Assembly: GCF_030811595.1 (NCBI RefSeq)
Contig: NZ_JAUSRB010000002.1
Span: 7,502,001-7,566,000, forward strand
Source: Streptosporangium brasiliense
GTDB lineage: Bacteria; Actinomycetota; Actinomycetes; Streptosporangiales; Streptosporangiaceae
Direction: 5' to 3'
Length of the DNA: 64,000 nt
Position numbers and translations under genes: made by a program. The notes below the pieces were generated by a model. It saw only the letters and a list, made by a program, of their open reading frames with translations. It was not told the DNA's origin and ran no database searches. Below, piece by piece: positions 23,673 to 32,483 of this stretch (positions are counted from its first letter, which is position 1; the number at the start of each line of letters is the position of its first letter).

Positions 23673-25241
23673 TCAGGATTGCTGCCAGCGGACTTCGCCG
23701 CCGACGACGGTGGTCATGACCTTGGTGCGCAGCAGCGCATCCGGTGACTCCACGAAGGGGTCGGTGTCCACCGCGATGAAGTCGGCGAGCTTGCCGGGCG
23801 CGAGGACACCCTTGAGGTCCTCCTCGCCCGCGGCGTAGGCCGCGCCGAGGGTGTGGGCGGTGAGGGCCTCGCTCATGCTCAGCCGCTGCTCGGGCTGCCA
23901 GCCGCCGGCGGGCGTGCCGTCGGCGCGGGTGCGGGTCACCGCGGCGTACAGCGCGGCGAAGGGGTTGGGGTGCTCGACCGGGGCGTCGGAGCCGAAGGCC
24001 AGCGCGACGCCGACGTTCAGCATCCCGCGCCAGGCGTAGGAGGCCAGCTCCTGCCCGGCCAGCAGGGAGTCGACCAGGTCGATGTCGCTGGTGCAGTGCA
24101 CGGGCTGCATCGAGGCGGCGATGCCCAGCCTGGCCATTCTGGCCAGGTCGCCGGGCCGCAGGTGCTGGGCGTGCTCGATGCGGTGCCGCAGCCCCGCCGT
24201 GCGGCCGACGGCCTCGTAGGCGTCGATGACCAGGTGGTTGGCCTGGTCCCCGATGGCGTGCGTGGCCACCGCGATGCCGGCCCCCGCGGCCGCGCCGAAC
24301 AGCCTGACCAGGTCCTCGTACGGCGTGACCGCGATGCCCACGTTGCCCTGCTGGCCGGCGAAGGACTCGCTCATGTGGCAGGTGTGCGAGCCCAGCGCCC
24401 CGTCGCTGAAGATCTTCACCGGCCCGGTGCGGAACCAGTCGTCGCCCTGCCCGGTACGGCGCCCCTCGGCGATGGCCGCCTCCAGATGGATCATCGGGAT
24501 CGCCTTGTGCACGCGTAGCTTCAACTCACCGGCCTCGCGCAGCTCCAGGTAGGCGGCCCGGCAGTCCTCGCCGTCGATGTCGTGCACGCTGGTCAGGCCG
24601 AGCGCGAGCAGCTCCTCCTGCCCGGCGCGCAACTGCTCGCGCAGGTCGGCGGAGACCATGAGGTCGCGCAGCGGGTAGGAGGCCGACTCGCGCAGGATGC
24701 CGGTGGGCTCCCCGCCCGGGTCCCGGACGATCTCACCGCCCACCGGGTCGGGAGTGCCGGCGTCGATGCCGGCCAGCCGCAGGGCCGCGGAGTTGGCCCA
24801 CACCGTGTGGCCGTCCACGCTGGGCAGCGCGACCGGCAGCTCGGGGCAGACCGAGTCCAGCGCGTACCTGTCGGGCTGCGCCGGCGGATCCCAGGTGTTG
24901 CTGTTCCACCGGCCGCCGAACAGCCAGGCGCCCGGTCTCAGCCGCGCCGCGTGCGCGGCCACCTTGGCCAGCGCCTCCTCCAGGGAGCGCACCTCGCGCA
25001 GGTCCACCGCGTCCAGGCTCTGGGCGTACTGCGCGGTGTGGATGTGGGCGTCGTAGAACCCGGGGAGCACCGCGGCGCCCTCCAGGTCGATCAGCTCCGC
25101 CGCCCCGCCCACGGCCTCGCGCACCCGCGCCTCCGTGCCGACGGCCAGCAGCCGCCCGCCGTCCACGGCCATGGCCTGGGCCAGCGGATTGCCGCTGTCT
25201 CCGGTGCGGATGACGGCGTTTCGGTACACGCGGATGCTCAT
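23673..25241 (-). CDS. YtcJ-type metal-dependent amidohydrolase
   Basis: The 522-residue amidohydrolase-superfamily enzyme has HxH ligands His66 and His68 in PGFYDAHIHTAQYAQ, further His ligands in ATHAIGDQANHL and RIEHAQHL, and the catalytic Asp in LAFGSDAPVEHPNPF. It is in the YtcJ/N-substituted formamide deformylase branch, which hydrolyses N-acyl or N-formyl amides in the cytosol. It leads the amino-acid importer operon, so the imported compound may be an N-acylated amine or amino acid that it deacylates (inference). ATG 25241 is chosen over 25277 because the domain starts there. Confidence 0.88.
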   Translation of the reverse strand: MSIRVYRNAVIRTGDSGNPLAQAMAVDGGRLLAVGTEARVREAVGGAAELIDLEGAAVLPGFYDAHIHTAQYAQSLDAVDLREVRSLEEALAKVAAHAARLRPGAWLFGGRWNSNTWDPPAQPDRYALDSVCPELPVALPSVDGHTVWANSAALRLAGIDAGTPDPVGGEIVRDPGGEPTGILRESASYPLRDLMVSADLREQLRAGQEELLALGLTSVHDIDGEDCRAAYLELREAGELKLRVHKAIPMIHLEAAIAEGRRTGQGDDWFRTGPVKIFSDGALGSHTCHMSESFAGQQGNVGIAVTPYEDLVRLFGAAAGAGIAVATHAIGDQANHLVIDAYEAVGRTAGLRHRIEHAQHLRPGDLARMARLGIAASMQPVHCTSDIDLVDSLLAGQELASYAWRGMLNVGVALAFGSDAPVEHPNPFAALYAAVTRTRADGTPAGGWQPEQRLSMSEALTAHTLGAAYAAGEEDLKGVLAPGKLADFIAVDTDPFVESPDALLRTKVMTTVVGGEVRWQQS

Positions 25242-25306
25242 GTGACTCTCTAGGGCTCGAGTGACGGTGGCCATCACTGTAGGAGTGGCGAAAAGAAGTC
25301 GGAAGC

Positions 25307-25327
25307 GCTATAAACACGACATTTAGC
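25307..25327. promoter_or_regulatory. Imperfect dyad in the LysR/amidohydrolase divergent region
   Basis: GCTATAAACACGACATTTAGC has partial two-fold symmetry (GCTA...TAGC) and the spacing of a LysR-type T-N11-A box. It lies between the divergent LysR and amidohydrolase genes, overlapping an A/T-rich possible -10. A direct repeat CAACCCTGAG / GGAACCCTGA is adjacent to the LysR start. Confidence 0.4.
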
Positions 25328-25350
25328 AACCCTGAGAGCAAGGAACCCTG

Positions 25351-26226
25351 ATGCTGAAGCCCGAGCACCTGCGCACCCTGCGTGAGGTCGTTCACCTGGG
25401 CTCCTTCGCCGCCGCCGCCAACCGGCTCGGCTACACCTCCTCAGCCGTCTCCCAGCAGATGGCCGCGCTGGAGCGGCAGATGGGAGTGAAGCTGTTCGAC
25501 CGCTCAGCCCACAGCGTGCTGCCCACCGACGCCGCCGAAGTGCTGGCCAGGCACGCGGAGAGCGTGCTCATCGACATCGAGCGCATGGTCGCCACCGTCC
25601 AGGCCGTGCACAGGAACAGCGAGGGGCAGATCCACCTGGGCATCTTCCCCAGCTTCGCCGACGTGCTGACCGGCGTCCTGCGGCGGATGCAACCGCAGGA
25701 GCGCGCCGGCATCAGGGTCTCGGTCGCCGAGTCCTCCCAGCTCATCCCGCGTCTGGGCGCCGGTGGCGAGATGGACGCGGCGATCGTCTACCAGGTGGGG
25801 AACGCGGGCCTGTCATGGCCGTCGACGCTGGACCGGCGCTGGATCGCCGAGGACCGCTACAAGGTCGTCCTGCCCCGCGGCTGGCCCGACCTGGCGCCCT
25901 ACCGGGCCGAGCAGCTCGCCGACCTGCCCTGGATCACACACCACCCGGCCAGCAGCGACGCCTCCTTCTTCGACGGCGTGTTCGCCCGCTGGAGCCTGCA
26001 CCCCCGGGTGGCCGGCCACTCCGACGACTTCAAGATCACAATAGCCATGATCGAGGCGGGGATGGGCGCGGCGTTCGTCCCCGACCTCGCGCTGCGCGGG
26101 CACAGCCCGGACGTCGTGGTCGCCGACGTGCCGTGGCTGAACACCAGCCGCAGCATCTTCACCCTCATCCGCCCCGACCGCGAGACCGCCCGCCTGCGGT
26201 CCCTGCTGGACGCACTGGCGCTCTGA
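25351..26226 (+). CDS. LysR-family transcriptional regulator
   Basis: The 291-residue protein has the LysR winged helix LRTLREVVHLGSFAAAANRL and TSSAVSQQMAALERQMGVKL (residues 7-48), followed by a periplasmic-binding-like effector domain. It diverges from the amidohydrolase/importer operon across 109 bases and most likely controls it in response to the substrate. ATG 25351 has AAGGAA upstream. Confidence 0.93.
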   Translation: MLKPEHLRTLREVVHLGSFAAAANRLGYTSSAVSQQMAALERQMGVKLFDRSAHSVLPTDAAEVLARHAESVLIDIERMVATVQAVHRNSEGQIHLGIFPSFADVLTGVLRRMQPQERAGIRVSVAESSQLIPRLGAGGEMDAAIVYQVGNAGLSWPSTLDRRWIAEDRYKVVLPRGWPDLAPYRAEQLADLPWITHHPASSDASFFDGVFARWSLHPRVAGHSDDFKITIAMIEAGMGAAFVPDLALRGHSPDVVVADVPWLNTSRSIFTLIRPDRETARLRSLLDALAL

Positions 26227-26394
26227 CCGGTACGGCCCCGCGCCCGGTGACGGCGCCGGCCCCGCACTCGACGGACAACGGCGGATCTGCCAGCATGTGC
26301 CGGATCATGGGCGCGGCCGGCGACGACCCCGTCGCGCCGGCCGTCACCGGCCGGCCCCACGTCGGCTGGGGCGGGCGTTAGGAGGTCCCTGACC

Positions 26395-27576
26395 GTGGAA
26401 CACCAGGCGGCGATCGCCAGATCCGCCGAGGCCATCCGCCTGCACAGCGGGCACAACATCCTCATCGAGTCCGGCGCCGAGCCGGTCATCGACCGGCTCG
26501 CACGCCGCGACCGGCCGGTGCCCGCCGCCCCGCCCGAGCTGTGGGCCTGGACGTTCGTGGTCAAGGACATGATCGATGTCGCCGGGCTCCGCACCACCCG
26601 CGGGTCCGCCCTGTACGGCGGCCAGGAGGCGCTGACCACCGCCCCCTGTGTCGAACTGCTGGAGCGCGCCGGGGCGCTCCTGGTCGGCAAGGCCAACCAG
26701 CACGAGTTCGCCTGGGGCGTCACCAGTGAGAACCCGCACTGGGGGGATGTACGCAACCCGCGCCACGGGCACCTGGCTCCCGGCGGGTCCAGCGGCGGCA
26801 CGGCGGCGGCGCTGGCCGCCGGGATCGCCCGGATCGGCCTCGGCACGGACACCGGCGGCTCGGTACGGATCCCGGCGGCCTGCTGCGGCGTGGTCGGGCT
26901 GCGCCCGAGGGTCGGCGCCCTGCCCGCCGAGGGGGTCGCGCCCCTCGCCCCGATGTTCGACGTGGTCGGGCCGATGGCCACCTCGGTCGCCGACTGCGCA
27001 CGCGTGTGGCGGGTGCTCGGCGGACAGGCCGTCGAGCCGCCGAGCTCGCTGTCGGGACTGGTCGTCGGCGTCGCCGAGGGATGCGCGCAGGCCGGGGAGT
27101 TCGCCGACCTGGGCGCCACGGTCCGCGAGATCGCCCTGCCGTACGAGATCCTCGCCCCGTACTGGACGATCGTGGGCGCGCAGGCCCGGCGCACCCACGA
27201 GGCCACCTACCCGAGGAACGCCGCCGACTACAGCGCGGGCGTGCGGCGGAAGCTGGAGGACGCCGCCGGGATCGGCCACCGGGAGTACCGCCGGGCCGTC
27301 GAGCGGCTTTCGGCCCTCCGGGCCGGGTTCTCCGCGGAGATGTCCGGCCTCGACGTCCTGATCACACCGACGCTCGGCGGCCCCGCGCCGCGGGCCGGGT
27401 GCGACGAGGCCGCCGTCCGCGGCGAGGTCGGCCGGCTCACCGCCGTCGTGTCCGCGCTCGGCCTGCCCGCGCTGGCCGCCGGAGACCTGCAGGTGGTGGG
27501 GCGCAGCGAGGCCGACGTGCTGCGGGCCGGCCTGTGCTGGGAGGCCCGGGGAGGCGCGATCCCCGTGCCGCGCTGA
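26395..27576 (+). CDS. Amidase-signature family hydrolase
   Basis: The 393-residue protein contains the amidase signature with the Ser-cisSer-Lys triad: Lys57 in FVVKDMIDVAG, cis-Ser132 in PGGSSGGTAAALAAG and nucleophile Ser156 in GLGTDTGGSVRIPAA. It should hydrolyse a carboxamide to acid and ammonia in the cytosol. It is shorter than typical 450-500-residue members because the C-terminal half is compact. GTG 26395 follows GGAGG by 9 bases. It converges with the Lrp gene with only 3 bases between. Confidence 0.9.
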   Translation: MEHQAAIARSAEAIRLHSGHNILIESGAEPVIDRLARRDRPVPAAPPELWAWTFVVKDMIDVAGLRTTRGSALYGGQEALTTAPCVELLERAGALLVGKANQHEFAWGVTSENPHWGDVRNPRHGHLAPGGSSGGTAAALAAGIARIGLGTDTGGSVRIPAACCGVVGLRPRVGALPAEGVAPLAPMFDVVGPMATSVADCARVWRVLGGQAVEPPSSLSGLVVGVAEGCAQAGEFADLGATVREIALPYEILAPYWTIVGAQARRTHEATYPRNAADYSAGVRRKLEDAAGIGHREYRRAVERLSALRAGFSAEMSGLDVLITPTLGGPAPRAGCDEAAVRGEVGRLTAVVSALGLPALAAGDLQVVGRSEADVLRAGLCWEARGGAIPVPR

Positions 27577-27579
27577 ACC

Positions 27580-28650
27580 TCACAGGCGCGGCGACAGGCT
27601 CCACGGGTCCACCGCGACGACGCCCGTGCAGCGGCCGAGGCGGTCGAGGATCCGCCCGTAGAGCTTCGACTGCCGCAGGACGATCTGCCGGTCGACGACG
27701 CTCACGTACGGGAACCGCTCCTCAAGGCGCACCACCAGCGGGTGCAGGTCCCAGACGCCGTGCAGGCCGACGGTGAGGAGCAGGTTGCGGGCCCCCGCCA
27801 GCGCCGCGCACGTCCGCGTCTCCGGCCAGTCGAGCAGCGCCCGGCCCGTCTCCTCCAGCAGCCCGTCCGGCATCCGCAGCCACAGCACCGCCGAGGAGTG
27901 CCAGCCCGCGTGCGAGCGCGCCAGGTCGCAGCGGAAGTCGATGTCGCCGGTCGCCACCAGCCGTGACAGCCTGCGCTGCACCGTGCGTTCGGAGACGCCG
28001 ACGGCCGCGGCCAGCTCGGAGTAACCGGCGCGGCCGTCGGCGAGCAGGGCCTTGAACAGCAGCCGGTCGACCTCGTCCATCGGCCTGGTGGACTCCGCCG
28101 GCCCGGCTCGCCTGGCCAGCGCCCCCGCCGACCGGGGCGGCAGTACGCGCAGCCGCCAACGGCACGAGGCCTCGAAGACGCGCGTGGCGACATGGGTGCG
28201 CACCTTCGCCACGCCCGGCACCCGCGGCAGGTCCGTGAGCACGTAGTCCGCCAGTGCCGGCATCGACGCGGCGACGGCGATCACGAAAAGGTCGTGACCG
28301 GCGGCGACGTGCTGCACGGTGATGAGGTGCCCCGCCCTGGCGAGGGTGTCCGCGACCTCGACCGCCGCCCCGGCCGCGCAGTCGATCTCCAGGAACGCCA
28401 TGCTCATCGCGTGCATCTGGCGCTGCCCCAGAGCGACGGTGGTCCACGCCTCCCCCGCGCTGTTCAGCCGCCGCCAGCGCCGCGCCGCCGTCACCGGGTC
28501 CGCGCCGGTCGCCGCCCCGATGTCGGCCCAGCTGGCCCGCGGGTTGATCTGGAGGGCGTCGATGAGTTCGAGGTCGGCCTCCGACAGCAACCGCTGGGGC
28601 TCGATGCCGGAATCCTGCACGACTACTCCTCTGATGACGGATTGCTGCAT
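27580..28650 (-). CDS. Lrp/AsnC-family regulator with two DNA-binding domains
   Basis: The 356-residue protein is roughly double the usual Lrp length. It has two AsnC-type winged helices, LSEADLELIDALQINPRASW near 22-41 and MDEVDRLLFKALLADGRAGY near 190, each followed by an effector (RAM-like) region. Tandem Lrp proteins of this type are common in actinomycetes. It diverges from the racemase gene across 102 bases and may respond to amino acids processed by this cluster. The start could be ATG 28650 or a GTG shortly downstream. Confidence 0.85.
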   Translation of the reverse strand: MQQSVIRGVVVQDSGIEPQRLLSEADLELIDALQINPRASWADIGAATGADPVTAARRWRRLNSAGEAWTTVALGQRQMHAMSMAFLEIDCAAGAAVEVADTLARAGHLITVQHVAAGHDLFVIAVAASMPALADYVLTDLPRVPGVAKVRTHVATRVFEASCRWRLRVLPPRSAGALARRAGPAESTRPMDEVDRLLFKALLADGRAGYSELAAAVGVSERTVQRRLSRLVATGDIDFRCDLARSHAGWHSSAVLWLRMPDGLLEETGRALLDWPETRTCAALAGARNLLLTVGLHGVWDLHPLVVRLEERFPYVSVVDRQIVLRQSKLYGRILDRLGRCTGVVAVDPWSLSPRL

Positions 28651-28752
28651 CCGGACAGCGGGCTCACCTTATCCCTCGATCCTTGTGCCGGCGGCCGTCC
28701 CCGACCCCCGGGCCCGCCTTCCGACCCGCCGCGAAGGAGAGGACGCTTTTCG

Positions 28753-29628
28753 ATGGCTCGCTCCCGCGACCGCGACCTGATACCGGCCGGAGGGCGGGGC
28801 GTCGACCCCGGACCCGGCCTGGACCCGCTCGCCGGCGCCCCCGTCAGCGGCGGCACGGCCGCGGCGGCCGACGGGGCCCCCGCCCTGCGCGCCGCCCGGC
28901 CGCGCCGCCGTCGCGGGAGCCCGGCGAGCGGGGCCCGGCTGGTCGGCGTCCTGGGCGGCATGGGCCCGGCGGCCACCGTCGACTTCTACGGCAAGCTCGT
29001 GGAGGAGACGGCCGCCGCCTGCGACCAGGGGCACGTGCCCGTCGTCATCTGGGGCGACCCCCGCGTCCCCGACCGTTCCCTGAGCCTGCTCGGCGGCGGC
29101 GAGGACCCGACCCCGTACCTGCGGCGCGGCATCGAGGCGCTGAAGCGGGCCGGGTGCGAGGTGCTCGCCGTACCCTGCAACACCGCGCACGCCTTCGTCC
29201 CGCACCTGGCGGAGGAGGCCGGGCTGGAGCTGGTGAGCATCATCGAGGTCACCGCCGACGCCCTCGCCGCCGGCGGCGTCCGCGCGGCCGGCGTGCTGGC
29301 CACCTCGGGCACCCTGCACGCGGGCCTGTACGCGCGGGCTCTGCGACGGCGCGGCGTGGCGGTGGTCGAGCCGGACCGGCCCGGCCAGCAGCACGTCATG
29401 GCCGCCATCGGCGCCGTCAAGGGCGGCGGCGTCCAACCGGCCCACCGGCGGGCGCTGGCGGAGGTCTCCCGCTCCCTCGCCGATCGCGGCGCGGAGCGGA
29501 TCGTCACCGCGTGCACCGAGCTCGTCCTTGCCCTGGACGGCTCCCGCGTCCCCGTCCCGGTTCTCGACCCCGCCCGCCTGCTGGCCCGCCGGGTCGTCGA
29601 GGTGGCGTTCGGCCGAGGCAGGAGGTGA
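28753..29628 (+). CDS. Aspartate/glutamate racemase-family protein with N-terminal extension
   Basis: The catalytic core starts at about residue 62 (LVGVLGGMGPAATVDFYGKL) and has both catalytic cysteines, Cys142 in AVPCNTAHAF and Cys254 in IVTACTELVLA. It should invert a polar amino acid by the two-base cofactor-free mechanism. The first 60 residues are Pro/Ala/Arg-rich and have no counterpart in the family. ATG 28753 has AAGGAG 12 bases upstream, and no ATG or GTG lies at the core boundary, so the extension may be real. The neighbours (Lrp regulator, amidase, amino-acid importer) fit D/L-amino-acid metabolism. Confidence 0.87.
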   Translation: MARSRDRDLIPAGGRGVDPGPGLDPLAGAPVSGGTAAAADGAPALRAARPRRRRGSPASGARLVGVLGGMGPAATVDFYGKLVEETAAACDQGHVPVVIWGDPRVPDRSLSLLGGGEDPTPYLRRGIEALKRAGCEVLAVPCNTAHAFVPHLAEEAGLELVSIIEVTADALAAGGVRAAGVLATSGTLHAGLYARALRRRGVAVVEPDRPGQQHVMAAIGAVKGGGVQPAHRRALAEVSRSLADRGAERIVTACTELVLALDGSRVPVPVLDPARLLARRVVEVAFGRGRR

Positions 29629-29657
29629 TCCGCCGAAGCGGGCCGAGCCCCGAGCGC

Positions 29658-29678
29658 GCCCGGCTCCCCTGGCCGGGC
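29658..29678. terminator. Hairpin between convergent racemase and secreted-protein genes
   Basis: GCCCGGC-N7-GCCGGGC forms a 7-bp stem in the 116-bp gap between two convergent genes. It may stop transcription from both sides. No T-tract is present. Confidence 0.45.
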
Positions 29679-29744
29679 CCACCGGTGACAGCCCCTCCGG
29701 CCGCCTGCGGCTCCGGCGAGCCCCACTCCCTCGCCGAGCGCGGA

Positions 29745-30320
29745 TCAGGCCACGGAGTGGCTGATCGTGCCGGTGTAGGTGCCCGCCACCGCCTGAGCGG
29801 GGATGTCGATCACGATGGTGGGGTCCCAGGTGGCGGAGTTGTCGCCCGACCCGGTCGTCTTACTGAACGCGGTGTAGGGCACGTCCAGCACCTCCGCGTC
29901 GGCGGCGTCGGGCTGACCGGGGACGAAGGTACCGGTGCCGGTGGTGGCCGTCGCCGGACCCGACCAGTAGGAGACCGCCGTGGTCGGGACGGTCTCCGAG
30001 CCCGTTCCGCCGCCCGTGGTGAAAGCCGTGCCCCACACGGTCGCCGTCCAGGTGGCGCTGAGCGCAGCCCGCTCGTCGGACACCGTGACCGCGCCGAGCG
30101 GCCCGCTGATCTGCGTGCCCGGCGGGCCGCTGCCGATGGCGACCGGGCCGTCGGGCACGGTGATCTCCAGCCCGTCGTCCGCGATCACGGTGAAGGTCAC
30201 CGTCGTGGCGCACGTGGTCGACGGAGCGCACGTGTCGGCCGCCGAGGGCGCGGCCGGCACCGTGGACACGATGGCAACGGCGGCCCCCGCCCACAGGGCG
30301 CAGAAACGGCTCTTCAACAC
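29745..30320 (-). CDS. Secreted protein of unknown function
   Basis: The 191-residue protein has a signal peptide (FCALWAGAAVAIVSTVPAA, cut near 30) and a Thr/Gly/Ala-rich beta-sheet body ending in IDIPAQAVAGTYTGTISHSV. Such ends are seen in small secreted actinomycete proteins with an Ig-like fold. Two cysteines near the mature N-terminus (DTCAPSTTCATTV) could form a disulfide. GTG 30320 is chosen because GAGGGAG precedes it by 7 bases. I know no function. Confidence 0.75.
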   Translation of the reverse strand: MLKSRFCALWAGAAVAIVSTVPAAPSAADTCAPSTTCATTVTFTVIADDGLEITVPDGPVAIGSGPPGTQISGPLGAVTVSDERAALSATWTATVWGTAFTTGGGTGSETVPTTAVSYWSGPATATTGTGTFVPGQPDAADAEVLDVPYTAFSKTTGSGDNSATWDPTIVIDIPAQAVAGTYTGTISHSVA

Positions 30321-30363
30321 TGCGATCTCCCTCAGCGCGCCCCGGCCTGGACGGGGTCCCGGC

Positions 30364-30435
30364 ATGTGATCACATCGTGCTCGGCAAGCGGAGTCCGGAA
30401 ACGGCATGTACGAGCATCTGACAACTCTTTTGTCA
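30364..30435. promoter_or_regulatory. Two palindromes upstream of the secreted-protein gene
   Basis: ATGTGATCACAT (30364-30375) is a perfect 12-bp palindrome, and TGACAA-CTCTT-TTGTCA (30419-30435) is a perfect 6-5-6 inverted repeat. Both lie in the 228-bp leader of the secreted-protein gene, spaced about 57 bp centre to centre. They look like binding sites for dimeric regulators. The nearest regulator gene is the MarR protein upstream. Confidence 0.5.
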
Positions 30436-30548
30436 TGATCTAATGCCGCTTGACATTCTCTGCAGGCAAGTACGGCCCGGCTACCGACGTCGGTGAGATC
30501 GTGCTCGACGCCGGCACCGGAACCCCGCCCGGGACGGCACACGCACCC

Positions 30549-31037
30549 TCAGGCGTCCCGCCCCTGTTGCGCGAGCTCGGCCTCCAGGCTGGTGCGCAGC
30601 TGGGTCAGGAAGGTCTCGAACTGCCGAAGCAGTTCGGGGGGGTACTGGGACAGGATGGCGTCCTGGCGTCCGTTGACCGGCCCGAAGAACTCGCCGGCGA
30701 GCTTGCCGACGTGCCCGCAGCTGCGCAGGGTGACGATCCGCCGGTCTGCGTGTTCGCGGGTGCGGGTGATGTGGCCGGCCTGTTCGAGGCGGTTCAGCAG
30801 CGCGCTCATGGCCCCCAGGGACAGTGAGATGCGCTTGCTGAGCAGGGCCGGGGACAGCGGGGCGCCCCTCTCCTCGGCGGAGGCGATCTCCAGGAGAGCG
30901 AAGGCGTCGGTGGCGTGCACGCCCAGCACGGTGGCGAAGCGGCGGCCCAGCTCGGTGAAGCTCGCCCCGTAGGCCCTGAGCTCTTCCGCCAGCCGTTCGC
31001 GCTGCGCCGCGACAGCGCCGAGCATCTGCTCCTCCAT
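30549..31037 (-). CDS. MarR-family transcriptional regulator
   Basis: The 162-residue winged-helix protein reads DAFALLEIASAEERGAPLSP, LLSKRISLSLGAMSALLNRL (recognition region) and wing text TREHADRRIVTLR. It diverges from the P450 gene at 31239, and a palindrome over that promoter is the likely operator. MarR proteins usually repress until a small aromatic ligand binds. ATG 31037 is used; the in-frame ATG four codons later is an alternative. Confidence 0.9.
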   Translation of the reverse strand: MEEQMLGAVAAQRERLAEELRAYGASFTELGRRFATVLGVHATDAFALLEIASAEERGAPLSPALLSKRISLSLGAMSALLNRLEQAGHITRTREHADRRIVTLRSCGHVGKLAGEFFGPVNGRQDAILSQYPPELLRQFETFLTQLRTSLEAELAQQGRDA

Positions 31038-31080
31038 CAGGTCCTCCCTCTCCTGGCGGCGATCCGCGCCGGCGGCCGTG

Positions 31081-31116
31081 TTGACAATCTACCGCCACAA
31101 GAATATTTTACGGCGG
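31081..31116 (+). promoter_or_regulatory. Near-consensus promoter of the first P450 gene with overlapping palindrome
   Basis: TTGACA (31081-31086), a 17-base spacer and TATTTT (31104-31109) make an unusually good housekeeping promoter for this GC-rich DNA. CCGCC-N15-GGCGG (31092-31116) spans the -10 and start site, and CCATG-N9-CATGG follows at 31128-31145. The position fits repression by the divergent MarR protein. The P450 leader would be about 120 bases. Confidence 0.7.
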
Positions 31117-31238
31117 AATTACATTGCCATGGAATTAACTCATGGTGGAAGTATCTGCTCCATCCCCCCGCCTTCCGCCCGCCGATGACCCGTCCTCGCC
31201 CCACCCGCCAAGATCCAGAAGCGCCCCGAGGAGCCCCG

Positions 31239-32396
31239 ATGCCGAACGCGCCCCACGCCGAGCTCGACCCCTTCGCCGCCACCGTCCGCGGCATCGGCGA
31301 GCCCCATCCCGCCCACGCCGCCCTGCGCGCCCTGGGCCCGATCGTCCACGCTGACGCCCCCGCGGGCGGCCCGGTGTGGATCGTCACCGACTACGCGCTG
31401 GCCCGCGAGGTCCTCGCACATCCCGACATCGTGAAGGACCCCGCCTACGCGCCGGCGCACTGGGACCCCCGGAGCGCGGGCCTCGAACCCACCGCCGCCG
31501 CGCAGCCGTCGCTCACCACCCTCGACGGCCCACCGCACGAGCGGCTACGCCGCGCGCACGCCCCGCTGTTCACCGCCCGGCGGATGCGGGACCACCACGG
31601 GCCGATCACGACGATCGCCCGCACACTGCTCGCCGAACTCGCCGCCACCGGCGAAACGGTCGACCTGATGGCCGACCTCACCACGCGCTTCCCCCTCACC
31701 GTCGTCTCAGAAGTCCTCGGCATACCGCTGGACATGGTGGACCAGGCCATGGCGGCCTGCCGGGGGATGCACAGCAACCGCCCCCAGGATGTGGCGGCGG
31801 CCATGGCCGCCTTCGCGGAACTGGCCGCCGCCGCACTCCGCGACGGCCAGGACGGCATCGCCGTCGAGCTGCGCGATCGCGTCCCCGCCGAGATGACCGA
31901 GGAGCAGGTGCACTACCTGCTCTTCACGCTGATCTACGCCGGGCAGCTCACCACCGACGCGGTGCTGGGCTTCCTGCTCGCCCACCTCCTCGACCCCGAC
32001 CGCGCCGCGGACAGGCCCCCGACCGACGAGCTCGTCCGGGAGACGCTGCGCCTGCACCCGCCCGCCCCCTTCACCCTCTGGCGATTCACCGCCACCGACG
32101 TCGAGCTCGCCGGGGTAGGGCTGCCCGCCCGCTCCCCGGTGCTCGTCGACATCCGGGGCATCAACACCGACCCGGGCCGGCCCGCCGGGCCCGACCTCGC
32201 CTTCGGCGCCGGCCCGCACTACTGCACCGGCGCCCAGCTCGCCCACCTCGAGCTGAGCGCGATCGTGGAGGTCCTGCGGACCGACTTCCCCGACGCACGC
32301 CTGGCGGTGCCCTTCGCCGACCTGCGGCAGATCACCGTCGGCGGCATCCAGGGGAGCCGGCTGGCCGCCCTCCCGGTCACGCTCGGCGCTGCGTAG
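31239..32396 (+). CDS. Cytochrome P450 (bacterial class I type), MarR-linked
   Basis: The 385-residue P450 has heme-thiolate Cys329 in FGAGPHYCTGAQLAHLE, ExxR Glu268-Arg271 (ETLRLHPPAPF) and I-helix AGQLTTDAVLG (234-244). The I-helix acid before the conserved Thr is replaced by Leu, which may alter oxygen activation. The start is ATG 31239 with GAGGAG 7 bases upstream; a longer open frame into the promoter is not coding. It needs a ferredoxin and reductase, and none are nearby. It converges with the RiPP-like cluster but two hairpins separate them, so joint function is not assumed. Confidence 0.92.
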   Translation: MPNAPHAELDPFAATVRGIGEPHPAHAALRALGPIVHADAPAGGPVWIVTDYALAREVLAHPDIVKDPAYAPAHWDPRSAGLEPTAAAQPSLTTLDGPPHERLRRAHAPLFTARRMRDHHGPITTIARTLLAELAATGETVDLMADLTTRFPLTVVSEVLGIPLDMVDQAMAACRGMHSNRPQDVAAAMAAFAELAAAALRDGQDGIAVELRDRVPAEMTEEQVHYLLFTLIYAGQLTTDAVLGFLLAHLLDPDRAADRPPTDELVRETLRLHPPAPFTLWRFTATDVELAGVGLPARSPVLVDIRGINTDPGRPAGPDLAFGAGPHYCTGAQLAHLELSAIVEVLRTDFPDARLAVPFADLRQITVGGIQGSRLAALPVTLGAA

Positions 32397-32483
32397 AGGA
32401 TGTCGGAGAACCTCGGGCGGGCACTCGGGCGAGGCCAGGAAGCAGCGCGATGACCACGGCCGGGTGGATCGTGCTCTCCCGGG

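Noticed and set aside
26295..26381. 28-codon frame beginning MCRIMGAAGD before the amidase gene
   Set aside because: It recalls class II amidotransferase starts (MCR), but it is too short, has no ribosome binding site and stops at once.
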